Assembly: GCA_003576905.1 (NCBI GenBank)
Contig: QEVG01000041.1
Span: 1-36,018, forward strand
Origin: Planctomycetota bacterium
GTDB lineage: Bacteria > Planctomycetota > Phycisphaerae > UBA1845 > UTPLA1
Direction: 5' to 3'
DNA length: 36,018 bases
Part shown: positions 1-7,719 of the stretch, piece after piece
Numbering within the stretch: position 1 is the first letter of the stretch
How the letters are laid out: each line of letters opens with the position of its first letter
Notes under the pieces: generated by a model
Databases searched by the model: none
Seen by the model: only the letters and a program-made list of their open reading frames with translations
What the model was told of the DNA's origin: nothing
Made by a program: the position numbers and the translations under genes

Positions 1-306
1 GCATTCAGGTTGTTCAGGTTTCATTCAGCCTTCCTGCGCAAGGAACGCGGTTTTTCAGGATAAAAATAATTTGTGCATGCCCCCGTTCAGGTTTGCTTAT
101 CCGCCCCCTCGCACCGCCCTCCGCGCCGTCCCGCCCCCCCCCGCGCGCGCCCCGCGTCGCTTCCGTGCGGAGTCGACGCGAGTGCCACGCCCGCGCCCCC
201 GACCAGCCCCCTGGCCTTCCTGTGCCCTGTTTCCTGTTCCCTTTTCGCCCTTTCCCGCTTTGCGATACAATGACCCCTCTGGATCAACCCTGTACGGAGT
301 ACCCAC
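1..306. other. left-edge intergenic stretch
   Basis: No convincing gene is visible here. The first 60 bases could be the 3' end of a plus-strand gene from outside the window, since frame 1 is open to a TAA at 61-63, but 20 codons are too few to judge. The hexamer TTCAGG or its core TTCAG recurs near positions 4, 13, 24, 54 and 86. An AT-rich patch lies at about 51-72. From 100 to 230 the DNA is C-rich and low in complexity, which opens long spurious frames on both strands. Confidence 0.5.
266..271 (+). promoter_or_regulatory. possible -10 box of the nitrilase-family gene
   Basis: TACAAT (5 of 6 matches to TATAAT) sits 35 bases before the ATG at 307. No good -35 box is seen at 16-18 bases upstream, so the call is weak. 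The gene's Shine-Dalgarno, GGAG at 296-299, is placed 7 bases before the ATG. Confidence 0.35.
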
Positions 307-1176
307 ATGCCACGCATCATCCGAGGCGGCCTCATTCAGGCGACACTCTCCGAGCCGGGCAACGCCCCCATCGAAAAGATCAAGAAATCCATGATCGAAA
401 AGCACGTCGCCCTCATCGAACAGGCCGCGGGCAAGGGCGCGCAGGTCGTCTGCCTCCAGGAACTCTTCTACGGCCCCTACTTCTGCTGCGACCAGGACAC
501 CAAGTGGTACAGCATGGTCGAGAAGATCCCCGACGGGCCGACGACCAGGCTCATGTGCGACCTGGCGAAGCGCCTTAAGCTCGTCCTCGTCGTCCCCATG
601 TACGAAGAGGACCTGCCCGGCGTCTATTACAACTCCGCCTCGGTCATCAACGCCGACGGGCAGTACCTCGGCAAATACCGCAAGATGCACATCCCCCACG
701 TCGCCCCCGGCTTCTGGGAGAAGTTCTTCTTCCGGCCGGGCAACCTCGGCTACCCCGTCTTCGACACGGCCGTCGGCAAGGTCGGCGTCTATATCTGCTA
801 CGACCGGCACTTCCCCGAAGGCGCGCGCTGCCTCGGGCTAAACGGCGCGGAGATCGTCTTTAACCCCTCGGCAACCGTGGCGGGGCTGTCCGAGTACCTC
901 TGGAAGCTGGAGCAGCCGGCCCACGCCGTGGCCAACCAGTACTTCGTCGGCGCGATCAACCGGCCCGGCTTTGAAGAGCCGTGGCGCTTCGGCGAGTTCT
1001 ACGGCCAGAGCTACTTCTGCGACCCGCGCGGGCAGATCATCGCCCAGGGCAAGCGCGTCGAGGACGACGTGGTCGTCGCCGACCTGAACCTGGACATGAT
1101 CCGCGAAGTGCGCAACACCTGGCAGTTCTTCCGCGATCGGCGACCGGAAAGCTACGACGAAATGGTCCGGCTGTAG
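307..1176 (+). CDS. nitrilase-superfamily C-N hydrolase (N-carbamoylputrescine amidase / beta-ureidopropionase-like)
   Basis: A 289-residue protein covering a whole nitrilase-superfamily domain. The catalytic triad can be read directly: Glu52 in LQELFYGPYF, Lys126 in KYRKMHIPH and Cys164 in ICYDRHFPEG. The sequence around the triad, including the PGFWEKFFF segment before the Cys and the RRPESYDE-like C-terminus, matches the branch that holds N-carbamoylputrescine amidase (polyamine synthesis) and beta-ureidopropionase (pyrimidine breakdown). Both remove a carbamoyl group to release an amine, CO2 and ammonia. No signal peptide is seen, so it should be cytosolic. The ATG at 307 is supported by GGAG 7 bases upstream. 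No dihydropyrimidinase or agmatine deiminase gene lies beside it in the window, so the substrate cannot be fixed from context. Confidence 0.88.
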   Translation: MPRIIRGGLIQATLSEPGNAPIEKIKKSMIEKHVALIEQAAGKGAQVVCLQELFYGPYFCCDQDTKWYSMVEKIPDGPTTRLMCDLAKRLKLVLVVPMYEEDLPGVYYNSASVINADGQYLGKYRKMHIPHVAPGFWEKFFFRPGNLGYPVFDTAVGKVGVYICYDRHFPEGARCLGLNGAEIVFNPSATVAGLSEYLWKLEQPAHAVANQYFVGAINRPGFEEPWRFGEFYGQSYFCDPRGQIIAQGKRVEDDVVVADLNLDMIREVRNTWQFFRDRRPESYDEMVRL

Positions 1177-1376
1177 TCGCCGTCTGCCCCGCAACAAACA
1201 TTAATCTTGCCGGACTCCCGATAATACGCGCGGAGAGCGATCCCAACGCGCCCGATTCTCCCCGCCGCCTCATAACCATTTGCCCGCCGCCCGCTTCTAT
1301 TGGATATCACATGTAACGCCCTGCCGAACATCCACGAGGCGGGCGCGACGCCCCTACGCCCACGAAAGACGGACTC

Positions 1377-2642
1377 ATGGTGTGCCCCGCCGCCCTTCGC
1401 GCCAGCGGTGCCAATAGACTGGCATCGATCGGCCTGTTGACCGCCGCTCTGGCGATCGTATCGCCGGGCTGCGATACGCCGGCTGAGTTCGCGGAAGCCC
1501 TCGCGGCGATCTATCCCGGCAACACCGTCCCCCCGATGAACCTCGCCGCCCTCCGCGCCCTTCCTGACAGCGACGGCGACGGCATCCCCGACGCCTTCGA
1601 TCAGCACCCGGACAACCCCGACGCCGACGGCGACGGCATCATCGACGGCGCCGATTCCGACCTCGACAACGACGGCGTGCCCAACTGGCAGGACCCGGAC
1701 CAGCTCGGCATGGACGCCGACGGCGACGGAATCCCGGACCTCTTCGACACGGACCCGCTCAACCCCGATAGCGACGCCAACGGCATTCCGGACGGCGAGG
1801 AGAACGACCTCGACGGCGACGGCATCCCCGACGCGCTCGATCCGTTCCCCACCAATCCCGACGCCAACGGAAACGGCGTACCCGACGGCGACGAAACCGA
1901 CTCCGACGGCGACGGCATTCCGGACTCCGTCGACCCCGCACCCGGCAACCCAGACGCCAACGGCAACGGAATCCTGGACGGGCATGAGACCGACTCCGAC
2001 GGAGACGGTGTGAACGACGCCGATGACACCGATCCCTTCAATGCCGACGCAGACGGCGACGGGATTCCGGATGGAATCGATCCCTATCCCAACAATCCCG
2101 ACGCCAATGGCAACGGCATCGCCGATGGGTTCGAGATCGACTCGGACGGCGACGGCACCGTCGACGCGCTAGATGAATGCCCCGAGAACCCCGATTGCAA
2201 CAACGACGGCGTGGCCGACGGGCAGCAGGTCGATTCCGACGGCGACGGCATCCCCGATGCCTCGGACCCGGACCAGAACAATCCTGACACCGACGGCGAC
2301 GGCATCATCGACGGACTCGACCCCGAGCCGGAAAACCCGGACGCCAACAGCAACGGCATCCCGGACGGGGACGAGACGGATTCCGACGGCGACGGCCTAG
2401 TGGACTCCAACGACTCATACCCGGACAACGACGACGCCAACAACAACGAGATTCCCGACGGGTCGGATCCCTATTACCACGACGACGCCGACTACACGGG
2501 CCTGCTCGACGGCGAGTTCAAGGACGCCGACAGTGACGGCCTGCCTGCGGAAATCGACCCCGACGACAACAACCCGGACTATGACGGCGACGGATACCTC
2601 GACAGCATCGACGCCGATCCGACGGATCCGAATGTTCACTGA
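1377..2642 (+). CDS. thrombospondin type-3 repeat lipoprotein, Asp-rich
   Basis: 421 residues. The N-terminus has a hydrophobic signal ending in AIVSPGC, giving a probable lipobox Cys at residue 32, so the protein is likely lipid-anchored in the envelope. From about residue 60 to the end it is an unbroken run of short calcium-binding motifs of the form D-x-D-G-D-G-I-x-D, alternating with N-P-D-A-N-G-N-G variants: thrombospondin type-3 (TSP3) repeats. Each loop offers Asp/Asn oxygens for Ca2+, and the whole protein must be extremely acidic. There is no catalytic domain. TSP3 arrays usually act as Ca-stiffened stalks or spacers, but here nothing follows the stalk, so a structural surface role is only a guess. 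The ATG at 1377 is chosen because it gives a full signal peptide. A clear Shine-Dalgarno is not seen. Confidence 0.85.
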   Translation: MVCPAALRASGANRLASIGLLTAALAIVSPGCDTPAEFAEALAAIYPGNTVPPMNLAALRALPDSDGDGIPDAFDQHPDNPDADGDGIIDGADSDLDNDGVPNWQDPDQLGMDADGDGIPDLFDTDPLNPDSDANGIPDGEENDLDGDGIPDALDPFPTNPDANGNGVPDGDETDSDGDGIPDSVDPAPGNPDANGNGILDGHETDSDGDGVNDADDTDPFNADADGDGIPDGIDPYPNNPDANGNGIADGFEIDSDGDGTVDALDECPENPDCNNDGVADGQQVDSDGDGIPDASDPDQNNPDTDGDGIIDGLDPEPENPDANSNGIPDGDETDSDGDGLVDSNDSYPDNDDANNNEIPDGSDPYYHDDADYTGLLDGEFKDADSDGLPAEIDPDDNNPDYDGDGYLDSIDADPTDPNVH

Positions 2643-2940
2643 GGCACGGTTGCCGGAGAGCGCCGGCGCAGAAAAATGCCCACCCGGTCCGACCACCGAG
2701 TGGGCTGTAATGACCAGCGGATGGGCGAGCCGAACAATCATCCACTGGCCGAACACGCGTTGGAAACAGCCGCGTCGAAGACGTGGATGGCCCGGCGGCC
2801 ACGCTGACGCGACGAATCACTACCTGTAACCGTATGCGGGGCCCTGTCTATTCCATCAGCAAGGCAATTTTTTCCGGTCAGTCGAACAGGTCCCGCCCAG
2901 GCGATTCGTAACTACACATAAGCTTCTTTCTGACAGAATA
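2643..2940. other. convergent intergenic gap
   Basis: About 300 bases between the stop of the TSP3 gene (plus) and the stop of the MFS gene (minus). I see no credible coding frame, no tRNA and no hairpin followed by a T-run on either strand. Confidence 0.5.
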
Positions 2941-4248
2941 TTACATATCCATTACATCGCCCGTGCGGTCCAAAAGGACCCTCGGCACATGGGCCTCGTC
3001 CGGGCCTTCCTTAACCAGAAGCCGCATCCGACGTGATGCCCATCCGAACCCCGCGGCGGCGAGGACCAGCGGCCAGGCGAAGCTCCCGGTCAGCGCATAA
3101 AGGATCATGCCCAGCCCCTGGGCCACGATTCCGCGGACGCCTACAAGGGTGCTGTGAATGGCCAGGTACTGAGGCGCCTTCGAGCTGTCGCCGGCCAGCC
3201 TGACTGGCCCGAGGGTCCAGGTCAGCTGCACGCCCACCATGCCGACGGCATAGAGAATCGCGAACAAACCCAGCCAGCCTGCGCTGGGCACGAAAATCAG
3301 CGCCAGGGGGTAAAGCGTCAGCCACGCGAAAGACCCGGCCGCGAGCCGCATCGGACCCACGCGATCCGCCACCCACCCCATCGGCGCGAGCAGCACGACG
3401 TTCGTTATCTGATATGCCACGATTGTGGCCTGGGCGAATTGCGTGTAGTTCAGCTTCAACCGGTCGGTCGCAATGGCCGGAATGAGCGCCGTACAGATCA
3501 TCCATCCGATACCATACGACATGAAAGCCGCCTCGTAGCCCGCGAACCGGCGGTCCTCCTTCAGGACACGGGCCATGTCGCGCAGCGGCGCATGCCACGG
3601 TCCGCCCGGCGTGGCCGGCGCGCGCCCCCGCGCGCGCCAGAACGGCTTGTGTGAGATCGCGCGCACGCAGAGCAGTCCGCAGCCCATTACGCCGGCGACG
3701 GCGGGAAAATAGACGCGGAAGGCGTCGGGGCTTCGGTCGGACGCCATGCCGATGAGCTGTCCGGCAATCGTGGTCGCCAGAAACTGTGCCGCACATATGA
3801 CACCGAAAACGCGCCCGTGCCGCGCGGCATCGTAGCAGGTCCGCAGCAGATCGGCGCTCAGTGGCGCCATGGCGGAAACGCCCGCCGCCCCGCCCAGCGC
3901 GGCGAGAAAGAACAGACCCATCACGATCCAGATGTTCGTCGCCGTGCCGATCAGCGCGATCGGCAGACACGCCGCAAGCGCGATGACGCACAGGTAACGC
4001 CCGGTTGCCAGCCGATCATAGAGCCGATTCCAGAAAATCGCCGCGAATTGCGTAACCGGCACGGACGCCGTCAGCACCGTCGTCTGCCAGTTGGTCGCGC
4101 CGAATCGCTCGCGGGCAAGAAACGGGAGGATGTAAACCAAGGCGTGCGCCGTGCCGAGGCAGAAGACCGCCGCTGCGTGCAGCGCCAGAACCAACGGTCC
4201 GCGCGGGGCGGCGGCCGCGGCGGACCGCTGTGGCACTGGGTCATTCAT
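2941..4248 (-). CDS. MFS transporter
   Basis: A 435-residue polytopic protein with about a dozen hydrophobic stretches spread in two halves. The halves are separated by a hydrophilic, Arg-rich loop near residues 195-225, the usual layout of the major facilitator superfamily. The loop after the second helix carries a degenerate MFS motif-A-like segment (NRLYDRLATGRY), and the second half has the matching MGWVADRVGPMRLA segment, a good motif A. The substrate is unknown, and the inner-membrane location is inferred from the helices. The ATG at 4248 is preceded by GGGGTGG with 7 bases of spacing on the minus strand. It sits downstream of the peroxidase operon on the same strand, but a terminator at 4371-4400 lies between them, so it is probably transcribed on its own. 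Confidence 0.82.
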   Translation of the reverse strand: MNDPVPQRSAAAAAPRGPLVLALHAAAVFCLGTAHALVYILPFLARERFGATNWQTTVLTASVPVTQFAAIFWNRLYDRLATGRYLCVIALAACLPIALIGTATNIWIVMGLFFLAALGGAAGVSAMAPLSADLLRTCYDAARHGRVFGVICAAQFLATTIAGQLIGMASDRSPDAFRVYFPAVAGVMGCGLLCVRAISHKPFWRARGRAPATPGGPWHAPLRDMARVLKEDRRFAGYEAAFMSYGIGWMICTALIPAIATDRLKLNYTQFAQATIVAYQITNVVLLAPMGWVADRVGPMRLAAGSFAWLTLYPLALIFVPSAGWLGLFAILYAVGMVGVQLTWTLGPVRLAGDSSKAPQYLAIHSTLVGVRGIVAQGLGMILYALTGSFAWPLVLAAAGFGWASRRMRLLVKEGPDEAHVPRVLLDRTGDVMDM

Positions 4249-4370
4249 GTGTCAGCCACCCCGCATGGCATCACGATACGGAAAGACCGCACGACCGACC
4301 GCTTCGCCCGCCCTCCACGCATCCGACCGGGCGGGCCGCCGAATCCAACAGTTCCCAAGGGGACGTGGAA

Positions 4371-4400
4371 AGGGCCCCGGACCTTCTGATCCGGGGCCCT
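4371..4400 (-). terminator. intrinsic terminator of the cupredoxin-peroxidase operon
   Basis: A perfect 11-bp stem: AGGGCCCCGGA at 4371-4381 pairs with TCCGGGGCCCT at 4390-4400 around an 8-base loop. Read on the minus strand it lies about 50 bases after the peroxidase stop codon. The stem's last T is followed by TTCC, a short T-tract. It should insulate the MFS gene downstream. Confidence 0.75.
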
Positions 4401-4448
4401 GTTGCGATGGATTACTGCCGCGCGGCCGGCACGACCGGCGGCGTCGGC

Positions 4449-5579
4449 CTACAGCGTGCCGTCGCTCTTCTTTGGAAGCTCGGCCGGCTTCTCGGCCGTG
4501 ATCGGCGTCGGCGATGAGAGTGCCTCGAGGAATGCGAGCAGGTCGTCAAACTCCTGGTCTGTCAGATCGAAGGGCTTCAGCAGGGCGTCCTTGTTCTTAT
4601 GGTCGCCCCCGCCCTTCATGTAGAACTCGATCACATCTTCAAGGGTCTCAAAGGCGCCATTGTGCATGTAGGGCGCCGTGTACTTCAGCTCGCGCAGCGA
4701 CGGCGTCTTGAATTTGCCGCGGTCCGACTGGCTCTTGGTGATGAATTCCCGACCGTAGTCCGCATCCACACTCCGCGGGTTCGGATACTTCTGATCGGTC
4801 GCGAAAAAGTGCCGCGTGGCGATCCGATCAGCCTCCTTCTGGAGCGGCTCGATCTCCGGCACGCCGGTCGTGTGAAACTCGTTGTCGGTAAGAAGCGCTC
4901 CATGGTGGCAGGCAATGCAGTTGGCCTTGCCCGTAAACAGCTCCATACCGCGCTTCTCGGAATCGGTCAGCGCCGACTTGTCGCCGGAAAGGTACTTGTC
5001 CACCTTGCCGGGCTTGGAAACGATCGTCCGCTCAAACGCCGCGATGGCCTTCGCGAGATTGTCCATGGTCACGTCGCTGTTGAAGACCTTCTTGAACTGG
5101 TCGCGATAGTGCGGAATGCCGCTGAGCTTCTCGACGAGATGGGTGTAGTTCTGGTTCATCTCGATCGGGGCGGCGATCGGCCCGACCGCCTGCGCCTCAA
5201 GGCTGTCGGCGCGGCCGTCCCAGAACTGGAACTTCGCATAGGCGGCGTTGAGCACCGTGGGGACGTGCCGCCAGTGCTTTGTGCCGGGATAGGCGTCCGA
5301 AAGCTGAACGCCGTTGGAAAAACCCTTCGACGGGTCGTGACACTTGGCGCAGGACAGGCTGCTGTCACCGGACAGGCGCGGATCGAAGTAAAGCATCCGC
5401 CCCAGTTCGATCTTTTCGGGTGTCATGGGGTTGTCCGCCGGGACCGGAACAGGACCGAGCGGCTCGAGCTTTGCGCCGGCCGGCCCCGGATCGGCCGAAG
5501 CGACCACGCCGAACGCGGAACAGACAATCGCCGCGGCAATCGCCGCGAACAGGCCGGAAAAACTTTTCTGTGCGTTCAT
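4449..5579 (-). CDS. di-heme cytochrome c peroxidase (CcpA/MauG family)
   Basis: 376 residues from the chosen start. A signal peptide covers about residues 1-29, followed by two c-type heme sites: CAKCH at 77-81 and CIACH at 221-225. Other family landmarks are the LGRMLYFDPRLSGD segment at 59-72 and TPSLRELKYTAPYMHNG at 292-308, with Met305 a candidate axial ligand of one heme. The family reduces H2O2 to water in the periplasm using electrons from small cytochromes or copper proteins; MauG relatives instead oxidise protein side chains. The frame is open 31 codons further upstream, but the ATG at 5579 gives a clean signal peptide and has GAGGAAAG about 6 bases before it. The upstream gene, 61 bases away on the same strand, encodes a probable copper protein that is a plausible electron donor. 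Confidence 0.9.
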   Translation of the reverse strand: MNAQKSFSGLFAAIAAAIVCSAFGVVASADPGPAGAKLEPLGPVPVPADNPMTPEKIELGRMLYFDPRLSGDSSLSCAKCHDPSKGFSNGVQLSDAYPGTKHWRHVPTVLNAAYAKFQFWDGRADSLEAQAVGPIAAPIEMNQNYTHLVEKLSGIPHYRDQFKKVFNSDVTMDNLAKAIAAFERTIVSKPGKVDKYLSGDKSALTDSEKRGMELFTGKANCIACHHGALLTDNEFHTTGVPEIEPLQKEADRIATRHFFATDQKYPNPRSVDADYGREFITKSQSDRGKFKTPSLRELKYTAPYMHNGAFETLEDVIEFYMKGGGDHKNKDALLKPFDLTDQEFDDLLAFLEALSSPTPITAEKPAELPKKSDGTL

Positions 5580-5640
5580 CGGTTCTTTCCTCACGCTCAT
5601 GATGGGTATGTTGACCGGTACCACTCCATAGGGCATCCCG

Positions 5641-6522
5641 CTATCTTGTCTTCTCAGCGGTCCCTTCCTCACCCGCCTTCGGCTTGAGAACGACGTCCAT
5701 CTGGGTCGTCTCGCCGGGCTTCACTTCTACGTCAAAAATCTGCTCTCCGAGATACTCCTGCCAGACTCCAAGCTGATACTTGCCGGGCGGAACGCCCTCC
5801 AGCCGAAACGAACCATCGTCGCCCGTCACCACGATGTACGGGTGCACCGCGACGTGGACGTAGGCCTGCATCCAGTCATGGACATTGCACTTCAGGTTTA
5901 CCAGACCCGGCCTCTCGAACTGTTGCGTCGCCTTCATGCCCTGCTGCGGCTGAAGAATGTTGAAAAGCGTGAATATGCGCTGCGAAGCGTTGATGTTGTG
6001 CGCGACCGGGTCGCTGTTGACAATCTCGACCGGCGACTTTGCGCGCACGACCTGAACGTGCGGATGAAACTCGCACGTCTTCTGATCGATCGTGGACTTG
6101 GCGTCGGATTTCGGCCAGTCCTTCCCGGCGCTGATGTCGGCGAGGTACACAACCGCCTCGCCGACGCGGTGCTCGGCGTCGACCCTCATGAGCGGCACCT
6201 CGACGGGGTGCTGTTTGCAGGTCTCGTGATCCTTGACGACATGGATTTTCCTCGGCTTGGGGACGACACCCATGTACTGCACCGTTCCGGTGACAACCCC
6301 GCCGTCCTTCACTTCGATAACCTTGTAGGTCGTGGCCCGGCCCCGACGCCGACGCGAAGACCCGGCCTGCGAGCCGTCCGGCTGCGCCGCGGCGACCTGA
6401 AACTCGTCGGGACCGGTGTCTGCCGGCGGCGCCGCAGCGGCCTCCTGGGCGGCGAGCCGGGCGTCAGAAACTGCGAGAAAAACGCTCGCGATAACTATGA
6501 ATGTATGAAGAATCCTGCTCAT
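5641..6522 (-). CDS. secreted cupredoxin-like protein with carboxypeptidase-regulatory-like C-terminus
   Basis: 293 residues with an N-terminal signal peptide (about 1-25), then an Ala/Arg-rich linker. A cupredoxin-like domain spans about residues 65-228. Potential type-1 copper ligands are His175 (DPVAHNI) and the cluster Cys212, His215 and Met218 in KCNVHDWM. Cys102 (ETCKQH) and Cys150 (KTCEFHPH) are further conserved-looking Cys/His sites that could make a disulfide or bind metal. The last 65 residues (DGSFRLEGVPPGKYQLGVW onward) look like a carboxypeptidase regulatory-like beta sandwich. It is the first gene of a two-gene operon with the di-heme peroxidase, and electron donation to that enzyme is inferred. 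The ATG at 6522 follows GTGAGG on the minus strand. Confidence 0.75.
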   Translation of the reverse strand: MSRILHTFIVIASVFLAVSDARLAAQEAAAAPPADTGPDEFQVAAAQPDGSQAGSSRRRRGRATTYKVIEVKDGGVVTGTVQYMGVVPKPRKIHVVKDHETCKQHPVEVPLMRVDAEHRVGEAVVYLADISAGKDWPKSDAKSTIDQKTCEFHPHVQVVRAKSPVEIVNSDPVAHNINASQRIFTLFNILQPQQGMKATQQFERPGLVNLKCNVHDWMQAYVHVAVHPYIVVTGDDGSFRLEGVPPGKYQLGVWQEYLGEQIFDVEVKPGETTQMDVVLKPKAGEEGTAEKTR

Positions 6523-6573
6523 GGAAATACCTCACGCATGCATGACTGAGAGCCTGTCTGAGACACAAAAAAA

Positions 6574-6588
6574 GCGATTGCAATTCGC
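6574..6588 (-). promoter_or_regulatory. operator-like dyad at the cupredoxin transcription start
   Basis: GCGATTGCAATTCGC is an inverted repeat (GCGA ... TCGC) around a TTGCAA core. It is placed 4 bases past the -10 box of the cupredoxin promoter, overlapping the expected transcription start. On the minus strand it is followed directly by seven T. A 4-bp stem is too short for a good terminator, so a repressor site is the likelier reading. Confidence 0.35.
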
Positions 6589-6592
6589 ACGA

Positions 6593-6621
6593 AGTATAGC
6601 GCGCCCCTATACCCCTCGCCA
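6593..6621 (-). promoter_or_regulatory. promoter of the cupredoxin-peroxidase operon
   Basis: On the minus strand TATACT (6598-6593) is a 5 of 6 match to the -10 consensus. A poor -35, TGGCGA (6621-6616), lies 17 bases upstream. The leader to the ATG at 6522 would be about 65 bases. It is back to back with the aquaporin promoter at 6635-6662. Confidence 0.5.
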
Positions 6622-6634
6622 GACCGCCCCCGGC

Positions 6635-6662
6635 TTGACACCCCCGCGATGGAGGCGATACT
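6635..6662 (+). promoter_or_regulatory. sigma70-type promoter of the aquaporin gene
   Basis: A perfect -35 TTGACA (6635-6640), a 16-base spacer and GATACT (6657-6662, 4 of 6). The ATG of the aquaporin gene follows at 6790, leaving a leader of about 120 bases. Confidence 0.55.
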
Positions 6663-6789
6663 GCCACGCGTCTCGGCCGTACCGCGTGAGACACGCAACG
6701 GGCCCGGCGATCCCGAACACGCCACTCAGAACCGATCCGGCCCCGCGGCGTCGCGGCAAAAAGCCACTCCTCATAAAGGCAGGCGTTTC

Positions 6790-7512
6790 ATGAACAGCAT
6801 GGGAAAACTCGTCGCGGAGGCTTGGGGGACGTTTATCCTTTGTTTCATCGGCGCCGGGGCGATCTGCCTCGCGACCCTCAAGGGCGCCGGCTACGAAGGG
6901 CTTCTGGCCATTGCCGTGGCACACGGAATCGCCCTGTCCGTCGCTGTGTCCGCAACGATGAACGTCTCGGGCGGACATGTGAACCCCGCCGTGACTGTGG
7001 CCATGCTCGTGACGCGGCGCATCTCGGCCGGCGATGCCATCGCATACATCATTGCACAGTGCGCCGGGGCAACCGTCGCCGGCATTCTCATTCTCATGAT
7101 CTTCAAGGGAATGACCACGGCCGACGGAACGGAAGTCGCCAAGGCCTGCAACCTCGGAACGCCCGTCCACATCGACTCCGTGTCAATGGGCAAGGCCATC
7201 CTGATCGAGGCGTGCCTCACGTTTCTCCTGCTGACCGCGGTCTTTGGCACGGCGGTCGATCCACGGGCGCCGAAGATCGGTGGTTTCGGCATCGGACTGA
7301 TCATCTGCGCGGACATCCTCGTGGGGGGACCGCTCACCGGAGCCGCCATGAACCCCGCGCGGACCTTTGGTCCCGGCATCGTCGCGGCCCTGACCGGGAA
7401 CCTGCCGCAGTTCTGGTCGCAGCATCTCGTGTATTGGGTCGGCCCAATTCTCGGCGGTGTGGCGGCCGCCCTCATCTACGACGGCTTCATCATGGAAAAG
7501 AAGAGGGCCTGA
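6790..7512 (+). CDS. aquaporin / MIP-family channel
   Basis: 240 residues with six hydrophobic helices. Both pore half-helices carry the family signature: NPA at 65-67 (SGGHVNPAVT) and NPA at 188-190 followed by Arg191 (GAAMNPARTFGP). The Arg after the second NPA is the selectivity-filter Arg. The family moves water, glycerol or other small neutral solutes through the inner membrane. The absence of the D after the second NPA that is typical of glycerol facilitators (here NPAR, not NPARD) favours a water-type or broad small-solute channel. The ATG at 6790 is chosen because translation upstream lacks hydrophobic character and AAAGGCAGG lies 7-10 bases before it. Confidence 0.92.
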   Translation: MNSMGKLVAEAWGTFILCFIGAGAICLATLKGAGYEGLLAIAVAHGIALSVAVSATMNVSGGHVNPAVTVAMLVTRRISAGDAIAYIIAQCAGATVAGILILMIFKGMTTADGTEVAKACNLGTPVHIDSVSMGKAILIEACLTFLLLTAVFGTAVDPRAPKIGGFGIGLIICADILVGGPLTGAAMNPARTFGPGIVAALTGNLPQFWSQHLVYWVGPILGGVAAALIYDGFIMEKKRA

Positions 7513-7719
7513 CAAGGGAGTACGCGGCTTTTCACCGCGGTGATTCAGGACCAAGCCCCGCAGCCGCCGGGGGCGACCCCGCCCCGGCGGTGCGTGGCGC
7601 GAGGACTGAATCCGAGTATCATTTCCAACCGTCTGCCTCGCTGCGTGTCTGATTCCTCAGTCGGAGGACGAGGGGCGGCGCGCGGTCCGGCTGAAGCTTC
7701 CAATGAGTCGCGAGAATCG

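Noticed and set aside
97-810. Long minus-strand frame over the nitrilase gene
   Set aside because: Antisense shadow of a gene with full catalytic motifs on the plus strand; no family features.
1601-2041. Ser/Pro-rich minus-strand frames opposite the TSP3 repeats
   Set aside because: The repetitive SPSESVSSPSG sequence is the complement of the GAC-GGC-GAC codons.
1560-2640. Tandem repeats of GACGGCGACGG type as a CRISPR or minisatellite
   Set aside because: Repeats follow codons for TSP3 loops, vary freely at third positions and have no spacer structure.
7513-7719. Possible hairpin CGCGG...CCGCG after the aquaporin gene
   Set aside because: Only 5 bp with no T-run; not better than chance in such GC-rich DNA.
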